From positions 71,641,371 through 71,705,370 of the forward strand of contig NC_053393.1 of assembly GCF_905171765.1 (NCBI RefSeq): a stretch of 64,000 bases of DNA, given 5' to 3'. Both the position numbers and the translations under genes were made by a program. Under the pieces are notes generated by a model. That model was not told the DNA's origin. It did no database searches and saw only the letters and a list, made by a program, of their open reading frames with translations. Source of the DNA: Bufo bufo. Lineage: Eukaryota > Chordata > Amphibia > Anura > Bufonidae. Below, piece after piece: positions 44,056-55,803 of this stretch (the first letter of the stretch is position 1; each line of letters starts with the position of its first letter).

Positions 44056-45169
44056 AGACAAGTATCAAGTGCCCGCAGCATGCCCTCTGAAGCAGAAGAT
44101 TCATACTTACCTGCTCCTGTCCATTGTGCAGCCCCTGCTCTCCTCATCTTCCATTGCTCTCGCTTTTCACATCTGGCTGGCTATGGGTATGGTCACATGC
44201 ACCGCTCCAGAAAACCCTTAAAGGTTAATTGTTTGCTATTTCAATTTCATGCAGTAGCTGGGCTTGGGTTAATCCCAAGGCTACACAAGGCTCCCCAGAA
44301 ACCATCAAGGTGTCACCATGTGTTGCTGCTCTCTAGAGGGAATGCTAAGGCGTGGTGCACCCCAATAGGAAATAAGTCCAGAGTCAGGGTTTGTAGTAAA
44401 CCAGTGTGCTTCATTACTGGAGGAACTCAAGTGCAAAACAATACAGACAAGGCACTGAACTGGTTTCCCCGGCCCCCACACTGGTACAAGAAGGTTCTGT
44501 GCTGAGGAAAGTCCTGAACTAGCTGTCCCTCTCTATCTCTTAGAAGATTGGTACCCCAGCCAAAGTGTTGGTGCCCCAGGGCTGCGGCTCAGTGGTCCGC
44601 TCGGCTCCCTGGTCAAAAAGCTGGTGACCTAGGGTCTGTGGTAGAGTATCCCTGTATAAGCGTCTTCCTCTGGTCACTCATACAGTCTGACAGAGTCTCC
44701 CCCACTAAAGACTGGTCTTTATCTGCAGACCACTGGGGGCGCTGACTTCTCTATTTTTATATAGTTTCTAACGGATCCAGAAGCTTCTAGTGGGAGTTGT
44801 GGAGTGGAGAAGCACAGTCTAACAGAAACAATGTTGCAGTTCCAGTCCACCATAAGCTTGTAGTGCATCTAATACAAGTCAATGGGAAAGACTAAGCAGT
44901 TTTCAGATGTAAACTAAAGTCTAGACACAGATTATCCAGATAGTCAAAAGGTCACATTGTCTGTTTTCTCCCACCAAAACTTATCTCTGCATATTATGAT
45001 ATGGCAACTGTGGAGAATTGCTAGCTTCTCAGTGCAGAGGTAGAAAGTTCCAAAGTCTCTCAGAATTAGCAGGCAATTATAATGCCCCCTAGAGTGCCCC
45101 CAGTAATAATAACATCCTATATTGTGCTCCAGATAATAATGCCTGTATATTGTCCCCAAAAATAATGTC
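44056..45169. other. Gene-free stretch
   Basis: About 1.1 kb without supported genes. Frames are short and lack domains. Its texture suggests repeat-derived DNA, but no internal copy was found. Confidence 0.35.
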
Positions 45170-46380
45170 CCCTAATAGCAACACCCCCACACTACTCTCA
45201 TATAGTAATTTCCTCCACACTGCCTCAAATAGTAATTTCCCCCACACTGCCTCATATAGTAATTTCCCCCACACTGCCTCATATAGTAATTTCCCCCACA
45301 TTGCCCCACACAGTCATTTCCCCCATACTGCCCTATGTAGTAATTTCCCCCATACTGCCCTATGTAGTAATTTCCCCCACACTGCCCCACACGATAATTT
45401 GCCCCCACACTGCCCCACATAGTAATTTCCCCCACACTGCCCCACATAGTAATTTCCCCCACACTGCCCCATATAGTAATTTCCCCCACACTGCCCCATA
45501 TAGTAATTTCCCCCACACTGCCCCATATAGTAATTTCCCCCACACTGCCCCATATAGTAATTTCCCCCACACTGCCCCATATAGTAATTTCCCCCACACT
45601 GCCCCATATAGTGATTTCCCCCCCACAGTAATTTCCCCCACACTTCCCCATGAAGTAATTTCCCCCACACTGCCCCACACAGTAATTTCCCCCACACTTC
45701 CCCATGAAGTAATTTCCCCCACACCTCCCCATGAAGTAATTTCCCCCACACTGCCCCGTATAGTAATTTCCCCCACACTGCCCCATATAGTAGTTTCCAC
45801 CCCACTGCTCCATATAGTAATTTCCCCCACACTGCCCATATAGTAATTTCCCCCACACTTCCTTATACAGTAATTTCTCCCACACTGCTCCATATAGTAA
45901 TTTCTCCCACACTGCTCCATACAGTAATTTCCCCCACACTGCTTGCATACAGTAATTTATTCCACACTGCCCCCATATAGTAATTCCCCCCACACTGTTC
46001 CCCATGTAGTAGTTTGCCCCCACAAAGTAATTTGCCCCCCACACTGCCCCTATCAAGTAATAACCCCCCACACTGCCATCCACTATGTAATTTGCCCCGA
46101 CACTGCCATCAATTAAGTAATTTGACCCCACACTGCCATCCATTAAGTAATTTGCCCCCACACTGCCCTTCATTAAGTAATTTGCCCCCACAGTATTTAT
46201 TCTCTACACTGCCCCCACAGTATTAATTGTCCCCCACACTGCCCCACAGTATTAATTGTCCCCCACACTAGTAATTTGCCCCCACGTAGTAGTTTGCTCC
46301 CCATGTAGTAGTTTGCCCCCCACTGTCCCTTCAGTAATATCCTCCTGTGCCCCCCAGTAATGTCCCCCAAAGTGTCACAC
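45170..46380. repeat. 27-bp C-rich minisatellite
   Basis: About 40 units of TAGTAATTTCCCCCACACTG + CCCCATA; the best units (45420-45600) repeat every 27 bases exactly. Units diverge toward the right (AAGTAATTTGCCCCCACACTG type). As 27 is a multiple of 3, all-open frames with a 9-residue period (SNFPHTAPY) arise on both strands. They are not genes. Confidence 0.93.
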
Positions 46381-46740
46381 AAAAAAAAAAGTTAATACTT
46401 ACCTGTGTCCCAGTCGGCGCTTACTCGTAGATGGTGCAGGCATGCTGCGCACACACATCAGTGTGCTGCGTCCGGGCACAGGCGCGCGATGATGTCATCA
46501 CTCCCTTTTGCCTCGGGATTTTTCTACCTATAGCGGTGATCGGGAGGCAGCGGGAACTATGCACTCCTGTGCCCTGCCGTAGTTTGGGCGTTTGGGTTGG
46601 CGTTGGGCCCCCCAGCAATGCCGAGCCTGGGGCTACAGATCCAAACTCCCCAATTATAATCCTCCACTGCTTTGACCTAGTTTGTGTTTCTTGGCAGAAT
46701 TCAACTTTGCGTCTATTATAATATCTAGCTCCCATTGCTA
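46381..46740. other. GC-rich 3' part of the array-bearing element
   Basis: GTTAATACTTACCTGTGTCC then GGGCACAGGCGCGCGATGAT follow the array. The C-rich array plus GC-rich tail resembles the layout in 37108-38885, but terminal repeats were not found. Confidence 0.35.
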
Positions 46741-47224
46741 ATTATTTCATAATTTGATGAAAATGTACAAATGTTTATATTTATATTTTTCTTTTCATTT
46801 TTATATTCACTTATTTTTCTTTTATTGTATAATAAAAAATATATATTTAGATGGATAGATATGCATGACTAAAAAGGATCTTTGACACAATGACCCATAT
46901 TTGTCCCTCTTTGGCCGACCAAAAATGTTCGGAGGTTCATTCTCCTTTAACATTGCCTAGTGACAGTGAACTCTGTCAAAGAGGATGCCCACAATGCTCT
47001 AACATATTAATCAATAAAACATTTATAGTGTTAGTTTTCACGTGTCCAAGTGCCTGCTCTACATCAAATTTTTGGGGCTGATGTTTACATCTCAGACCAA
47101 GATGGCAGCCCCGATGAGCATGCAACAAAATTTAAATACAAAATACAGCTCAGATAAATCTTCTGCATAGTGATCTTAGCATATGTCACAGAGCATGCTC
47201 ACAACACTCTCCTACTCTCCTGTA
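46741..47224. other. No feature recognised
   Basis: AT-rich then mixed sequence. No repeat relation inside the window and no credible open frame. Confidence 0.3.
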
Positions 47225-47530
47225 TAAATCAATGAGGATAATTTATTAAACAGAAATATGCCTTCCCCGTGCCCACGCCAGGTCTAAAAAAAGGTGCCAA
47301 GGAGTGGGCAGGGAAGGGGACGGACCGGGAGACTTGTCTCATTTACCATTTTCTACTCCTTTTTTAGGCGTAGAAAATTGTCTAAATGTAGGATAGCTTG
47401 GAATCTGTTTTACATTTAGAAACGGCGGTGATACTACAAAGTTATGAAGAGGCCATTGCCTCTACACAACTCTGGCGGATCCACCGCCAGTGCAGGGGTT
47501 ATTAAGACCGGAGTGTCCATGTTTTTTCAT
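47225..47530. mobile_element. Dispersed non-coding repeat, copy B
   Basis: TCATTTACCATTTTCTACTC, GGCGTAGAAAATTGTCTAAA and CAGGGGTTATTAAGACCGGA match copy A at 8735-9060 in the same order and orientation. The copies have diverged clearly. Confidence 0.6.
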
Positions 47531-47879
47531 GTTCAGATACCTACATTGAAGCAGTCTTTGGAGCTGACGTTCACATTAAGATGGCTGCTTCGATAAACAT
47601 TTCAAGAAAATAAAATAAAAAAACATAAAATATGAAAATACAGATCATAAAAAAATTATGTACCAGCATATTCTATTATTTAGTAACAAAAGATAAGGCG
47701 TTCTGTTCCCTTTAAAATCTGTATATTGGAAGGGTACTGTGAATATGGGGCACGATATGATACTGGAGAACCCTTCAGATTTTTTTTACAAACGCCATGG
47801 GAGGTTGCAAGATATTTGTGAGGAACCAGAACATTCGACTGTAACTAACGATTCCTAGAAAATGTCAGTCTTTTTGTCA

Positions 47880-48310
47880 TTCAGATGGAACTGAAATCTT
47901 CCTCTTCCTCTGAGAACCGGCCCCATGTGGTCCGCCACGCCGAGCAATGACAGAAAGTATCTTGTGGCGCTCGACTGATATAATTAACTAGCAGCTGGAA
48001 AATCCCAGCGCATTAGTTCTAGTTTTTACTCTTGATTGATGAGTCTTCCAAGTGACAGATGTGACTGAGCATTAAATATCGTAGCAGATATCACACCGCT
48101 TGAAAATGATGCGACTCTTTCAGCCAGCTATAGAGATTTAGATTAGGCATAGTGTACAATTTCATTATCTAGTAGGCACTGGATATATCTGGTGATTTAT
48201 ATGGGTAATTATCACTGTGCTGAAGAAGAATGAATGGCGCCAGTTAGTAATATGTTTAATGCAGCCATCACGAGTCGGTAAGCTGTGCCTATTTGTTGCA
48301 TTTTGGCTCA
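47880..48310. other. Unique complex intronic segment (conserved-element candidate)
   Basis: About 430 bp have balanced, non-repetitive composition unlike the surrounding repeats. They contain homeodomain-type TAATTAACTAG and a CAGCTG E-box (around 47980-47996), plus several ATTA cores. Conservation cannot be seen from one sequence, so this is only a candidate. Confidence 0.3.
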
Positions 48311-49717
48311 AATGTTCGTTGGAAAAATAGTGCAAGTGCCTAATAAATATGGTGGACTCGTGATATTAGTCTCATGTAAATTGTGCTGCTTTTTTTTTGG
48401 TATAGCAGACTATATAAATGTGCATTTGAGAAAAACTCCAACCTATGTTCTTTCATTAATATTCATAAGAAGCTATAACACAGTGTTAGGGTGTCCCGAG
48501 ATAAAAGGCTCAGGTGATTTCACTGTTTGCAAGAACCAAGACCAATACTTTTGGCTCTAGAGAATAGATAGGGTCGCCTAGTGATTTCAGAGGCTGCCCT
48601 ACCATCAATTTCGGATTTACATCTGCAACAGGCCCTGGTGGGGATGGCATGTGGCGGAGTGGTGCGAGATAGGAGTGGTGGTTGTCGCAGAGGAAATGCC
48701 TACTCACAGTGGTGGTGGTCCTGCTTCTGTGCTCCCCTGGGGAAGTGTAGTGAGAAGGGGACGCACCAATTTCCCCAGGGCACACCCGGCCTTCTGCCCC
48801 ATGGACAGTGGGGTGCCCTTGGTGTTGGTGTGGTGAGCTGCAGAGCAGGGAGCTGGTCAGCTAAAAATGATATGGCCAGCCTATTAGAACAAATAACCGG
48901 TTCTTTACTGAACTCTCGGCAGTCTCCACATACAGGATCTAAACACTTTCCATTCAGCCAGTTGTGACATAACATTGCAATAACACAACATTAAACTCTG
49001 ACCACACATCAGAAAACATAGCATGTACCAAACTCTATTATCAGTAACAAAAATCTCATCATTAGCAGTGGCCTCCAGGTCACTGCACGTCTCTTCTCAA
49101 GGCGTACATTGACTGGCAACTTATACTATGCCCATCGAGTAGGCTATGTGTGGCTCTTTTTTTTTTTTTTAGAATGATAAGACGATCTGACCTTTATTTG
49201 CTAAATATAGAGAACATAAATGATTAGCTGGTCATGACTCACCAATGCAACATGTGAGGGAGGTACATGGAGATATGGCTTTATGCTTACATTTGCAGGT
49301 CTGCTTAGAGTTCAAGCTGGTGTACAAAGACATAAGACACTACTGCAGAGAGAGAGCCCTCTGATTATGTGAAGATAATGCCTTTTTAGGGTTAAATGAT
49401 CATAATGACCTGAATATATGTTATAGCAGTGTTTTTTTCCCCACTGCCATTCCACTCCTCTTGGTGGCCACCATCAGCTGCTTCATGAATCCTGGTTTCC
49501 AGCATAGTTAATACGGTTGAAAAAAGACATAAGTCCATCAAGACCATAAAGTCTATTCATGTCCCTCTCATCTTCCTGGCCAGTGTGCTTTGCTCCGTCC
49601 ATCTCCGTGCTGAGGCCTGCTTCCTGCTATGCCCGTAGGACAAGCATGCATCAAACTCTGGTTCTTAAATGGCCATTCTAACTGTCCTCAGCTAATGGCT
49701 GGCTACCCTGGGGTACT
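48311..49717. other. Gene-free stretch with LINE-tail scrap
   Basis: No gene is supported. GAAAAAAGACATAAGTCCAT + CAAG near 49517 matches the 3' tail motif of the LINE fragments at 2.4 and 52.4 kb. A T-run lies near 49159. Confidence 0.35.
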
Positions 49718-50187
49718 TAAAGGGAACCTGTCATGTGGATATTTGATTATAATCTAACTAATTATATACAATCATTAACTACTAAAAAGTGCCTTAGATG
49801 TATTCACTTACTGGTGTGACAGATGGTTACCTCATAATATACACACAAAGATGCCACATGCCGCATGCTAATGAGCTGATTTGAGTCCAGCGTGATGTCA
49901 GTGAGTCCAGCGTTTTTTTTATTCAGAGCTATAGCCAATCCCCTGCCCACCTGCTGCTGATTCATATGGAAAATAACTGTCAATCAGCAGCAGGTAGGCG
50001 GGGAGAGTCAAGAGCTCATGAATATTCATGACGCATCATTATCAGCTGGAGCTTTTCAATACAAGATGTTGGCAGATTGACTGGGTCAATTAAAGAAAGT
50101 GACCCAGCATTGTGCTAAGAGAATCAGTCACTTATTTATGTTGCCCTTAGTTAGGACACCATAAAACTGGCGACAGGTTCCCTTTTA
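49718..50187. mobile_element. MITE with AAAGGGAACCTGTC ends
   Basis: TTAAAGGGAACCTGTCATGTG at the left is mirrored by GGCGACAGGTTCCCTTTTA at the right. CAGCAGCAGGTGGGCAGG-type and CAGCAGCAGGTAGGCGGGG blocks inside form a further inverted pair around 49960-50000. There is no protein. It splits an unclassified repeat whose parts lie on either side. Confidence 0.75.
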
Positions 50188-50582
50188 GGAACATTTCCCC
50201 TGTGGGAATGTGCATGTGCTGCTAGTTTGTTTACCTGTCCATGTTCCAACTTCTGCCTGACTTCTGGATTTGAACTTTCACTACCTGACCTCTGCCTGAT
50301 TTCTGTTCTGACCCTCAGCTTTCTGACCTCAGACTATTTTTTGTATTGCTTATACTCTGCCAGCTCTGACCTTGGCCTGTCTCTACAGTTTTGCCTGATC
50401 ACTTGGTATGCTGTCCTCTGGACCCTGTGGTCAGCAGACATTTGAACAGAGACTATCCCAAGAAGTAGCAGCCTTGTGGTTCCCCTGCAGCAGTCCACAT
50501 CTCTGTATAGGGGTTAAAGGGCAAAGACCATGGAAACCACTTAGATAATGCCCTTAGGAGTAGCTCCAAGCCAAATATATTA
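50188..50582. other. Unclassified repeat-like segment
   Basis: CTGACCTCTGCCTGATTTCT and similar CTGACCT blocks resemble the CT-rich parts of vertebrate LTRs. No boundaries were found. Confidence 0.3.
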
Positions 50583-50766
50583 GGGCGCATTCAGACGACC
50601 ACACCATGTTTTGCGTTCTGCAAATTGAAGATCGACAAAACATGGATGCCGCCGTGTGTGTCACGCAATTTATAGAAATGCCTATTTTTGTCTGCGATTG
50701 TGGACAAAAATAGGACTTGCTCTATATTTTTTGCGGGGCCATGGAACGGAACAACGGAAGTGGATA
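50583..50766. mobile_element. Harbinger-type MITE, left-end fragment
   Basis: GGGCGCATTCAGACGACCAC is a left terminus, followed by TTTTGCGTTCTGCAAATTG and GGAACGGAACAACGG. The element stops abruptly at the LTR-like unit and its right end is not found beyond it. Confidence 0.6.
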
Positions 50767-51350
50767 TGTAACAATCCGGAGTGGTGTTACCACTCCTACA
50801 CCCTGCTACTATCTTTAATGGTCTAACATATATGCCATCTTATGTATTTTGTCAAGGTCCTCTACACTGTGCACTCTTAATCTTGTTATGCAACTGTTTA
50901 ATTACATGTAATGTGCCTGGTTCACCAGCAGGTGGCAGTGAAAATGGCAGAGCTATAGTTAGAGAGAATGGAACTCATCATTCCATTCTCCCCCTTTTGG
51001 GCAGAAGTGGACCAGTTCTGCTTCCTGTCGGAAGGGTGGTGCAGGAGTTTCCGGTTAGTTCTAGTTCTAAGCTAGACAGGAGGTGTGTGAACAGGGGCAC
51101 GCTTAGGCATGCCTATGCCAGCCAGAGCACCCTAAGCTCTGCTGGCTATGGAGAAAGATGTCTGGAAGCCATAGGGGCCAGAGGAATAGTTATTTGGCCA
51201 CCATAAGAGAAGTCAGCAAGAGGAATAATTCTTCAGCTGAAAATAAGTTCAGGAGGGGAATAACAGTCGACGGCACTCCATCCAAGGATACCAGAACAGA
51301 TCTAAAGTACAGTAACCAGACTTAAGCAGAGTGTTATTTCCCTTGTTACA
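50767..51350 (+). mobile_element. LTR-like unit, TGTAACA...TGTTACA
   Basis: The unit starts TGTAACAATCCGG and ends CCCTTGTTACA, giving TG...CA with inverted 7-base ends over 584 bp. No 5-bp target duplication is present (GGATA to the left, TTGGA to the right), and the MITE on its left does not continue on its right. It is best read as a solo LTR whose flank was lost by deletion or ectopic recombination. The orientation is a guess. Confidence 0.5.
50935..50948 (+). promoter_or_regulatory. CTCF core-motif match in the LTR-like unit
   Basis: CCAGCAGGTGGCAG fits every position of CCASYAGRKGGCRS. It is a motif match only. Confidence 0.5.
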
Positions 51351-52429
51351 TTGGAATGAAAATGTGAACTACGCATATTATGTTTTTATTCATAGCTCGA
51401 AATTCTAGTCTAGATTGTGTGATTTCTATATGTGTATGTATGGGTCCATGCTATGGGTCACATGTGGCACCTGCATGAAGTGACAAGTGCTATTGTATCA
51501 TAGGAGAAGGAGCTTAGCAGCAATATACCTCCACCCCACATTGTGTACCTGATTGTGGATATGCATGAAGCAAAAGAAAGTGATGGATTTGTGTTGATGA
51601 GCCCTGTGTGTACTTCTTCATCAGCACTGTGTGAGCAAAGAGAAAAGCTGTTCTGTAGAGATAATTGAACATAATGATAAAAAAAATGCATCAGCCTTGA
51701 AACATCTAAACATGTAAAAGAAATGGATTTTGTAATTATTGCAGATTGGTAGCTAAGCGTTCGGTATTAATTAACACATATCCGTGGATAGAACAAAGCA
51801 AATAGATGGAATTTAATTTCTCTTTCCAGACGAGGAGAGGTCGTAACCCCAACAGGAAGAGAGATATGATATAAATTGGTTATAAAGATTGCCTGATGAT
51901 TGCTTGCGAGGTAGGATACATAAAAACATTTACACCACAGTTTATATTTTTTTCAAGATTTGTCTTTGGGTAACATTTGTGCCGAGAGGAAATTTACTGT
52001 GTATTTTAGGAGCAGAACATTAGATCCAAGAAAAGCCTGGACATATTGTATTTCAAAAAAGAAAAAGCCTTAGTGCAAACAAACAAGGCTCAATTCACAT
52101 TATAGCAGGAGAGATCTGTTCCTAGCGACAAAGCTTCCTTACACCTGGGGCAAACATACTCTTTTGTGTGGCTCCCCCCCTCCTTCCCCAGAAAGCATGC
52201 AGGCATTGTAGTTCAGGGTCCTATTTTCAGCCCTTCCACCGCATTGGTGTTAGATCTGTTCTATTCCATGAAGTTTTCTGCCAAAATGACGTGTATTCAA
52301 TTTATTATTATAATTTTGGTGCTCCACACGCAGAACTTGGGGCACCTGGTCAACCAACCTAACCTAGCTACACCCCAGTGTCCAACCTTCCTTCTTTTTT
52401 GGGGAAAAAAGGTGACTTTACTGAGTTGA
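51351..52429. other. Mostly unique intronic sequence
   Basis: No gene is supported. The part from 51710 to 52110 is AT-rich but complex, with TTGTAATTATTGCAG and TATTAATTAACAC homeodomain-type sites. It could be a conserved non-coding element, but this cannot be judged from one sequence. Confidence 0.3.
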
Positions 52430-53210
52430 TGAGCTTGAAAAAAGACACAGGTTCTTGAAGTCCAATTTATAATCCTACTGTGTTGATCCGAAGAAAGGCA
52501 AAAAAACACCATGAGGGCTTAGCAACACGATCGCATGTATTTTGCCGTCCGCAAAACACAGATGCGCAAAACATACGGATGACATCCATGTGACATCCGT
52601 ATTGCATCTTTTTTCTTTTTTTTTTCAGATCCATTGAAACAATGTCTGTCCTTGTCTGCAAAACGGACAAGAATAGGACATGTTCTATTTTTTTGCACAA
52701 CGGACATGCGGACGTACCAACACAGAGTCATTTCTGCATTTTTTGTGGCCCCATTGAAATGAATGGTTCCGCATACGGGCCACACAAAAAACGAAACGGA
52801 CACAGACTAAATATACGTTCTTGTGCATGAGCCCTGAGGCTGATGCCAATTACCCAATAGTAAAGATTCCTTCCTGACTACATAGATGACAGAATAAATC
52901 CCTGGATCAATGTCCCACCTCCGGAAATCTAGTACGGATAACTATTACTTTCAAGAAAGACATCCAGGCCCCTCTTGAACCTCAGTGAATCAACCACCTC
53001 CTCTGACAGAGAGAACCATAATCTCACTGCTCTTACTGTAAAGAATCTATGGCTGATAATGATGAAACCTTCTTTCCTTTAGGTCTAGACGGTTACAGGC
53101 CTATGACCTCTGTACTGTCCATTTGTATATTTGTACATTATAATTAGGTTTCCTCTAAGCCATCTTTTTTTCTAACCACATGAGGGGTAGTTTAAGTTAA
53201 GAGTCCTAAA
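52430..53210 (-). mobile_element. CR1/L2-like LINE 3' fragment, split by a MITE
   Basis: On the minus strand, the 3' end of the reverse transcriptase region is followed by the 3'UTR. Recognisable blocks, in plus orientation, are GACATCCAGGCCCCTCTTGA, CCACCTCCTCTGACAGAGAG, CTCACTGCTCTTACTGTAAA and AATCCCTGGATCAATG. These correspond to peptide blocks of the type FFTVRAV and the following FKRGLDVFL region. The tail block CCTACTGTGTTGATCCGAAG lies at the low-coordinate side. The MITE 52515-52834 inserted into the tail. The fragment is strongly 5'-truncated and not translatable. Confidence 0.75.
52515..52834. mobile_element. Harbinger-type MITE, TGA target duplication
   Basis: GGGCTTAGCAACACGATCG at the left and GTTCTTGTGCATGAGCCC at the right are flanked by TGA (52512-52514, 52835-52837). 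Removing it restores the LINE tail order. Confidence 0.75.
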
Positions 53211-53904
53211 GTCCATTAAATTCCATCCCTTGGCTAAGTGTACCTCCTGTTATAAAACAACTGGTCATCAATGAATAGTGCAGGTGAATATAAGAAACTT
53301 TATTTACAGAAAAGGGCTTCTGTCTGCTTTATTCAGGCTACTTTGCTCTTTCTTTTAACATTGACACCGGCGTCATGTGATTCCTGAAGGCAGGATATTT
53401 GAACAGGCAACTGCTGGCCACAGTTGCCTGTGATTTGGTCTTCTTCCTCAACGTTTAGTTTGTGTTTCATGTGCATTCCTGGACTTCTGACCTTCTGCCT
53501 GTTAGTGCCTCCAACTGCTGTTTCTAGTTCTAACCCTGCTTGGTATATTACTTTGCATTTGTTTCTTCCTTGGTTCTGATGGTAATCTCTGGTTTTGATT
53601 TGGCCTGTCTGTAGGACCTGTGCACTTAGTCAGGTCAGGGACCGTCTCCTAGTAGGAAGCTGCTGTTTAGGAAGGATCATCCAAATAGGTAGGCGCAGTG
53701 GTGTGGGTGGAGGTCAGGTCTGCACTGTTTCCTACCTGACGTGGCAGGCAATTATCAGGAAGGAACGTTTTCTTCCTGACAACTGTGTACTCGATCACTG
53801 CATGTAAATGCAGCATTAGTAGCTGGCAGCAGCCTCCTCATCCCTCTTCCTCTCTCCATAGACTTTTTTGTGTGAAAACACCACGCAAAAAAAAAAACTT
53901 TTCG
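53211..53904. other. Unclassified repeat-like segment
   Basis: Blocks such as GACCTGTGCACTTAGTCAGG and TCAGGAAGGAACGTTTTCTT + CCTGAC suggest LTR-derived DNA. Neither ends nor target duplications were found. Open frames lack domains. Confidence 0.3.
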
Positions 53905-54005
53905 TCTGCTACTGGCAAAAAAACATTTGTCCTATACTAAATCGAGTGTGCGGATTACAAATCCGAAGTCAGAATTGTTGTAACAAGTCACAAAATTTTG
54001 CTGTG
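53905..54005. repeat. Inverted copy of 32437-32545
   Basis: TTTGTCCTATACTAAATCGA, GTGTGCGGATTACAAATCCG and GTCAGAATTGTTGTAACA are the reverse complements of blocks near 32440-32530. The family is unknown. Confidence 0.75.
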
Positions 54006-54020
54006 CATACGTATGCCTTA

Positions 54021-54222
54021 GGCTACTTTCACACTTGCGGCAGAGAGATCCGGCAGGCAGTTCCGTCGCCGGAACTGCCTGCCGGATCAGGCAAAATGTA
54101 TGCTAACTGATGGCATTAGTAAGACTGATCAGGATCCTGATCAGTCTTAAAAATGCCTGATCAGTCGAAAAAATGCATTGAAATGCCGGATCCGTCTTTC
54201 CGGTGTCCGTCTTTCCTTAGTA
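54021..54222. mobile_element. Harbinger-type MITE, left part
   Basis: After TTA, GGCTACTTTCACACTTGCGG forms a left terminus. CGGCAGGCAGTTCCG and CGGAACTGCCTGCCGGATC form an internal hairpin. The matching right terminus is missing; the next MITE begins 3 bases on. Confidence 0.55.
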
Positions 54223-54225
54223 TAA

Positions 54226-54594
54226 GGGCTCATTCACACAAACATGTGCTGCCCGTTTTCATATTGCGGACCGCATTTGCGGATTCGCAAAACACGGGCA
54301 CCGTTCCGTGTGCATTCCGCATCACGGATGCGGACCCATTCACTTCAATGGGTCCGCAAATCCAGAGATGCGGAACGGAAGCATGGAACGGAACACCGCG
54401 GAAGCACTACGGAGTGCTTTCTGGGGTTCCGTTCCGTGCCTCCGCACCGCAAAAATATAGAACTTGCTATATCTTTTTGCGGAACGGACGGATCACTGAC
54501 CCATTCAAGTGAATGGGTCTGCGATCCCCATGCGGTCGCCCCAAGGGCGGTGCCCGTGCATTGCGAACCGCATTACGGTCGTGTAAACAAGCCC
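54226..54594. mobile_element. Harbinger-type MITE, TAA target duplication
   Basis: GGGCTCATTCACACAAAC and CGGTCGTGTAAACAAGCCC are flanked by TAA (54223-54225, 54595-54597). The interior has the GCGGACC, ATGCGGAACGG and GGTCCGC blocks of the family. Confidence 0.8.
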
Positions 54595-55803
54595 TAAATC
54601 ACATGTTTTTCTTTCGGTAGCAAAATCATTGTTGCGCGGTGCGATAGAGATAAGAGGCTCGGTAAAGTGGAAACTAGAGCTGCCTAGCCATGAAAATTCA
54701 TAAGGTATTAAAAACTGCAGCAATTAGAACTGCAGTCTGAGAATCCCATAGGACAAGAAACGGAGCTGCCTGATGTTTTTACCCTTGACATCTCTAACCC
54801 GAACCTCTGGTTTGTTTTCATAGAGGCCTGTGTAACTGTGGATATTAATCCATAATATCTCCTATGTAGCTTAATCTCCTTTGCATATAAAATGTATCAA
54901 ATTTTCCTCTGGAGGACTTCAGACTCTTCAAAGCAGACATGAATTAGTAAATTTAGTAGGGTAATCCCACACTTGGTATATCGTTCCTGATACCACAGTT
55001 TGTCAGTCTGCAGCTTTTTATGCATGTTCCTTGTAGAAATCCTGCAAAGTACTGCTGACCTGTTCCATTTCAGCTGTAAACCCATTAAGGCTAGGTCTAC
55101 ACGACGACATTTGTCGCGCGACAATTTTTATAATTGATGCAACATGCTGCGACTGCGCAAGTCGCAGAAAATCCATTCAAGATGGATTTTTCTGCGTCTG
55201 TCGCAGTCGCAGCATGTCGCATCAGAATCCAAATTAAAGCTTCAAAAAAACGAGGTTGGATTCCACCAACATTCAAGGCTGTCTGTGGTCAAAACATCTC
55301 AGTCATGTTGGTGGACTAAAACCTCAAATTTTGCTGCTCTAAATTGGATTCTGAGTGCTCTCACTACAATGTTTGGGACTTATTTATTGAGTGTGGGACA
55401 GTTGGACTGAACCTCTATTTAAAATTTGTCTTCATGAATCAACCCATTCATGAGGCAACCCTTTTAAAGGTAGTCTGTTAGCAGCTTTGTCGACTTACTG
55501 TAGGTAATAGCAGGAGATAGGAGGTAACACATACCTCGGTCCCTGCTGTTAATCACCATAATGTTGAGCAGGTTCTGCTCCCGCAAGTGGATCATAAGTT
55601 CACATCATGTCTAAAGGCTTCCTATAGTGCATAGAGATACAAATAAAGATAAACAGCCGTTAGTACGTTGCCTTTTTATGGTGCGTCGCGAGTTCCGATT
55701 GTGAAGTGGGTACTGTTCACATATACAGGTGCGTTTGTTCAAATGGACCGCGCTGCTCCAGAGCAAACAGAAAGATCCCCCCTTCCAAATCACACAGACT
55801 TCA
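54595..55803. other. Gene-free stretch with MITE fragments
   Basis: AAGGCTAGGTCTACACGACG (from about 55088) is a MITE left end followed by an inverted pair (GCGACTGCGCAAGTCGC and GATGGATTTTTCTGCGTC region) to 55222, without a right end. TTTTAAAGGTAGTCTGTTAG at about 55462 looks like the end of another MITE. No gene is supported. Confidence 0.4.

Noticed and set aside
44700..44760. CTCF site at CCACTGGGGGCGCTGAC
   Set aside because: It lacks one base of the core relative to CCASYAGRKGGC, so spacing is wrong.
45172..46191. 339-residue GNYYMGQCGG-type and SNFPHTAPY-type frames
   Set aside because: By-products of the 27-bp minisatellite, open on both strands with a 9-residue period.
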